Positions 5,010-6,750 of a DNA stretch of 6,750 bases are shown here, piece after piece (position 1 is the stretch's first letter; every line of letters starts with the position of its first letter). The position numbers were made by a program, and so were the translations under genes. This DNA is from Verrucomicrobiota bacterium (GTDB taxonomy: Bacteria > Verrucomicrobiota > Verrucomicrobiia > Opitutales > UBA953). The notes under the pieces were generated by a model that had not been told where the DNA came from, did no database searches, and was given only the letters and a program-made list of their open reading frames with translations. The DNA is taken from contig RFRI01000074.1 in NCBI GenBank assembly GCA_009924535.1, positions 1 through 6,750 on the forward strand, read 5' to 3'.

Positions 5010-5950
5010 CAGTTGAGGGCGATCTTGGTGGAAGGAACGAGGGACACCGAACCGGCGTTCGAGATGGCGCGGATGTCGAGTTCCTTGTCAGGCTGCAGCT
5101 GGCCGAAGGAGAGCACGCCCTTGACGGTCGAGATCTGCACCTTGCCGACCTTCTTGCCGGCGATCTTCACGTCGAAGACGGCCTTTTCCTTGATGCCATT
5201 GGCTTCGCCGACCGAGAAGGCGACGATACCGGAGTTGGAGTCGAGGGCGAGTACGTTGGTCAGGATGCTTTCGGAAGCGGCTTCGACGGCGGCGACGGCA
5301 GGGGCGGCATCACCCGGCTTGGCGGGCTCGCCGAGGGGATCGCTGGCGAAGCCGAAAGGAGCCGGGTTGTTGTCCATCGCGCGGGAGACCTTGGCGTGGA
5401 GAGCGCGGTATTTGCCGCTGATGAGTTCGGCCTTCTGTTCGGCGTTGGTGGCCTTGGTCTCGCTTTCGGCGAGCTGTTCCTTGGAGAACATGCTGGCGGC
5501 CTTTTCGGTGGCCTTCACGAGCTCTTCCTTGGCGCTGGCGAGAGCGGCTTCGGCGCCGTCCTTCTTGCTGTTGGCGTCGGTCAGCTGGGCGGCGAGTTCG
5601 TCGCGTTTGCGGGTGAGTTCGGCACGTTCGCCTTCAAGGGCGGTGTTGGAAGCGGTGAGGCCTTCGATCTTCGTCTTCTTATCGGCGACGTCGGCGATGA
5701 GGTCCTTCTTGGCGAGTTCGAGGTCGGCGATGGCCTTGCGCTTGTCGTTGAGGAGGGTGCCGACGGTGGAGAGCGAGGCCATGCGGGCGTCATAGGCCTG
5801 GCCGGCCTTGACTTCGGTGTCCGCGACCGCCCAAGCGGTCTTGGTGAGGGCGGCGTCCATCTTGCCCTTCAGGAGGAAGGCGAAAACGACGGCGGCGACG
5901 GCGGCGACGGCGGTCAGGATACGGAGGAAGGCGTTAAGCTTCTTGTTCAT
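5009..5950 (-). CDS. Membrane-anchored coiled-coil protein with C-terminal small beta domain
   Basis: A 313-residue protein without a named family that I can assign. Residues 1-10 are Lys/Arg-bearing, followed by one hydrophobic segment (about 11-27, TAVAAVAAVVFAFLL) that is a signal anchor. From about 55 to 185 the chain is Ala/Glu/Lys/Leu-rich with heptad-like spacing and no Pro or Cys, a long coiled coil probably in the periplasm. A Pro/Ala linker (about 190-225) leads to a C-terminal domain (227-313) with SGIVAFSVGEANGIKEKAVF and AGKKVGKVQISTV. That matches the pattern of a small beta-barrel seen in many Verrucomicrobiota and Planctomycetota envelope proteins (GxVxxxxGxxxGVxxGxxFxVxxxGxxVGxV); I recall the pattern, not a database hit. 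It starts 20 nt after pgi with a C-rich leader and no Shine-Dalgarno. Its stop overlaps the lipoprotein start. A structural or scaffolding role in the envelope is likely but unproven. Confidence 0.87.
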   Translation of the reverse strand: MNKKLNAFLRILTAVAAVAAVVFAFLLKGKMDAALTKTAWAVADTEVKAGQAYDARMASLSTVGTLLNDKRKAIADLELAKKDLIADVADKKTKIEGLTASNTALEGERAELTRKRDELAAQLTDANSKKDGAEAALASAKEELVKATEKAASMFSKEQLAESETKATNAEQKAELISGKYRALHAKVSRAMDNNPAPFGFASDPLGEPAKPGDAAPAVAAVEAASESILTNVLALDSNSGIVAFSVGEANGIKEKAVFDVKIAGKKVGKVQISTVKGVLSFGQLQPDKELDIRAISNAGSVSLVPSTKIALN

Positions 5951-5970
5951 GGGGTAGGGGAATGAGGGGT

Positions 5971-6750
5971 TTAAGAATGAATGAAGAGGGTCTTCCCGGG
6001 ATCAGGGGATTCCTGGCGAGAGATTGCACCGGGGTTGGATGAAACGTGCAGAAGGACTTTAAACACCAATTCTTCCTGCCCCTCAAGTGCAATTTCCTCG
6101 CAAACCTGCGCGGCGGAGAGCCATTTGCCCTTGGACTTTGCCAGGGCGCTGATGGCCGCAGCCCGGACTTTGAGGGTCTCGGAAGCGGCCTTCTTGCCGG
6201 CCTCGACGCCGGGCTGGTGGTAGGCGTTGATGCCGAGCAGGTTGGCGTACAGGCCGACGGCCCGTTCGAATAGAGCGATCAGCATGCCCACGGAACGGGC
6301 GTCCACCTGATTGATGGTGATGGTAATATTGGCGCGTCCGTTGCTGGAAAGCGCCTCGCGGGTACCGAGGAGGAAGGCCTGCAGGTAGTCCCCTGAGGTC
6401 ACGCCCGGTTCCACTTCCAGGGAAGATCCTTCGCGATCCTTGAGGACCTCGATGAAGACGGCGAAAAAGTTATTCACACCGTCGCGGAGCTGCTGCACGT
6501 AGGCGTGCTGGTCGGTCGAGCCTTTGTTGCCGTAGACGGTCAGGCCTTGAAGGACCTTGCGGCCCTGTAGGTCGAGCTCTTTGCCGAGCGACTCCATGAC
6601 GAGCTGCTGGAGGTAGCGGGAGAAGAGGAGGAGGCGGTCCTTGTAAGGCAGCACGACCATCGCCTTGGCGCCCCGGCCTTCGGTGAGGTGGTGCCAGGCG
6701 AGCGCGAGGGCGGCGGCGGGATTCTTCTGGGCGTCCGGCACGCGGGTCAG
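5971..6750 (-). CDS. pgi: Glucose-6-phosphate isomerase, C-terminal part (5' end outside window)
   Basis: Cytoplasmic enzyme interconverting glucose 6-phosphate and fructose 6-phosphate in glycolysis and gluconeogenesis. The frame is open through the right edge, so only the last 259 residues are seen. A GTG at 6741 lies in frame but is internal. Visible landmarks are KAMVVLPYKDRLLLFSRYL, QGLTVYGNKGSTDQHAY with the conserved His at 6505-6507 (E. coli H386 region), EPGVTSGDYL, ITITINQV, and NAYHQPGVEAGKK with the catalytic-type Lys at 6193-6195 (E. coli K514). The wording closely follows the plastid/cyanobacterial form of the enzyme, not the E. coli form. After the Lys, about 70 residues form a C-terminal extension with LSAAQVCEEI and ELVFKVLLHVSSNPG, resembling a small winged-helix-like tail also found in plastid-type enzymes. 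It is the first gene visible in the minus-strand operon; the next start is 20 nt downstream. Confidence 0.96.
   Translation of the reverse strand: MTRVPDAQKNPAAALALAWHHLTEGRGAKAMVVLPYKDRLLLFSRYLQQLVMESLGKELDLQGRKVLQGLTVYGNKGSTDQHAYVQQLRDGVNNFFAVFIEVLKDREGSSLEVEPGVTSGDYLQAFLLGTREALSSNGRANITITINQVDARSVGMLIALFERAVGLYANLLGINAYHQPGVEAGKKAASETLKVRAAAISALAKSKGKWLSAAQVCEEIALEGQEELVFKVLLHVSSNPGAISRQESPDPGKTLFIHS

Noticed and set aside
4887..5795. Plus-strand frame of 302 codons, Ser/Ala/Leu-rich
   Set aside because: It is a shadow of the coiled-coil gene: the opposite-strand reading of Ala/Glu/Lys codons gives this Ser/Leu-rich low-complexity sequence.

Overview
The window looks like a chromosomal housekeeping segment of a high-GC, Gram-negative bacterium. 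LpxA (lipid A synthesis), a lipoprotein and exported proteins point to an outer membrane. The mix of a plastid/cyanobacterial-type glucose-6-phosphate isomerase with a membrane-anchored coiled-coil protein ending in a small beta domain is reminiscent of Verrucomicrobiota (Opitutae-like). That placement is inference from protein character only. I see no rRNA, tRNA, insertion sequence, CRISPR array or phage gene, and no gene-free stretch longer than 300 bases.

Layout. At the left edge a plus-strand HAD-IIIA phosphatase (GmhB/HisB-N-like) ends at 575. It converges on a minus-strand gene (632-904) for a small exported protein made of three near-identical Cys-Pro-Cys repeats. The two share a perfect 12-bp hairpin terminator (582-611). 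A 75-nt gap (905-979) holds a possible weak promoter for the repeat gene.

From 980 to the right edge everything is on the minus strand and reads right to left: pgi (3' part only), a membrane-anchored coiled-coil protein, a 56-residue lipoprotein, rsmI, a 203-residue protein of unknown function with a possible PD-(D/E)XK-like core, lpxA, pdxA, and a periplasmic metal-chelate-binding protein (BtuF/FhuD-type fold). Five of the seven junctions overlap by 1 or 4 nt (TGATG, GTGA or ATGA); the other two gaps are 20 and 53 nt. This strongly suggests one operon, or two if transcription also starts in the 53-nt gap before the 203-residue gene.

The operon mixes central carbon metabolism (Pgi), ribosome modification (RsmI), lipid A synthesis (LpxA), vitamin B6 synthesis (PdxA) and envelope or uptake functions. 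It is better read as a growth-linked housekeeping operon than as one pathway. The least explained items are the CPC-repeat protein, the unknown gene between rsmI and lpxA, and the tiny lipoprotein.
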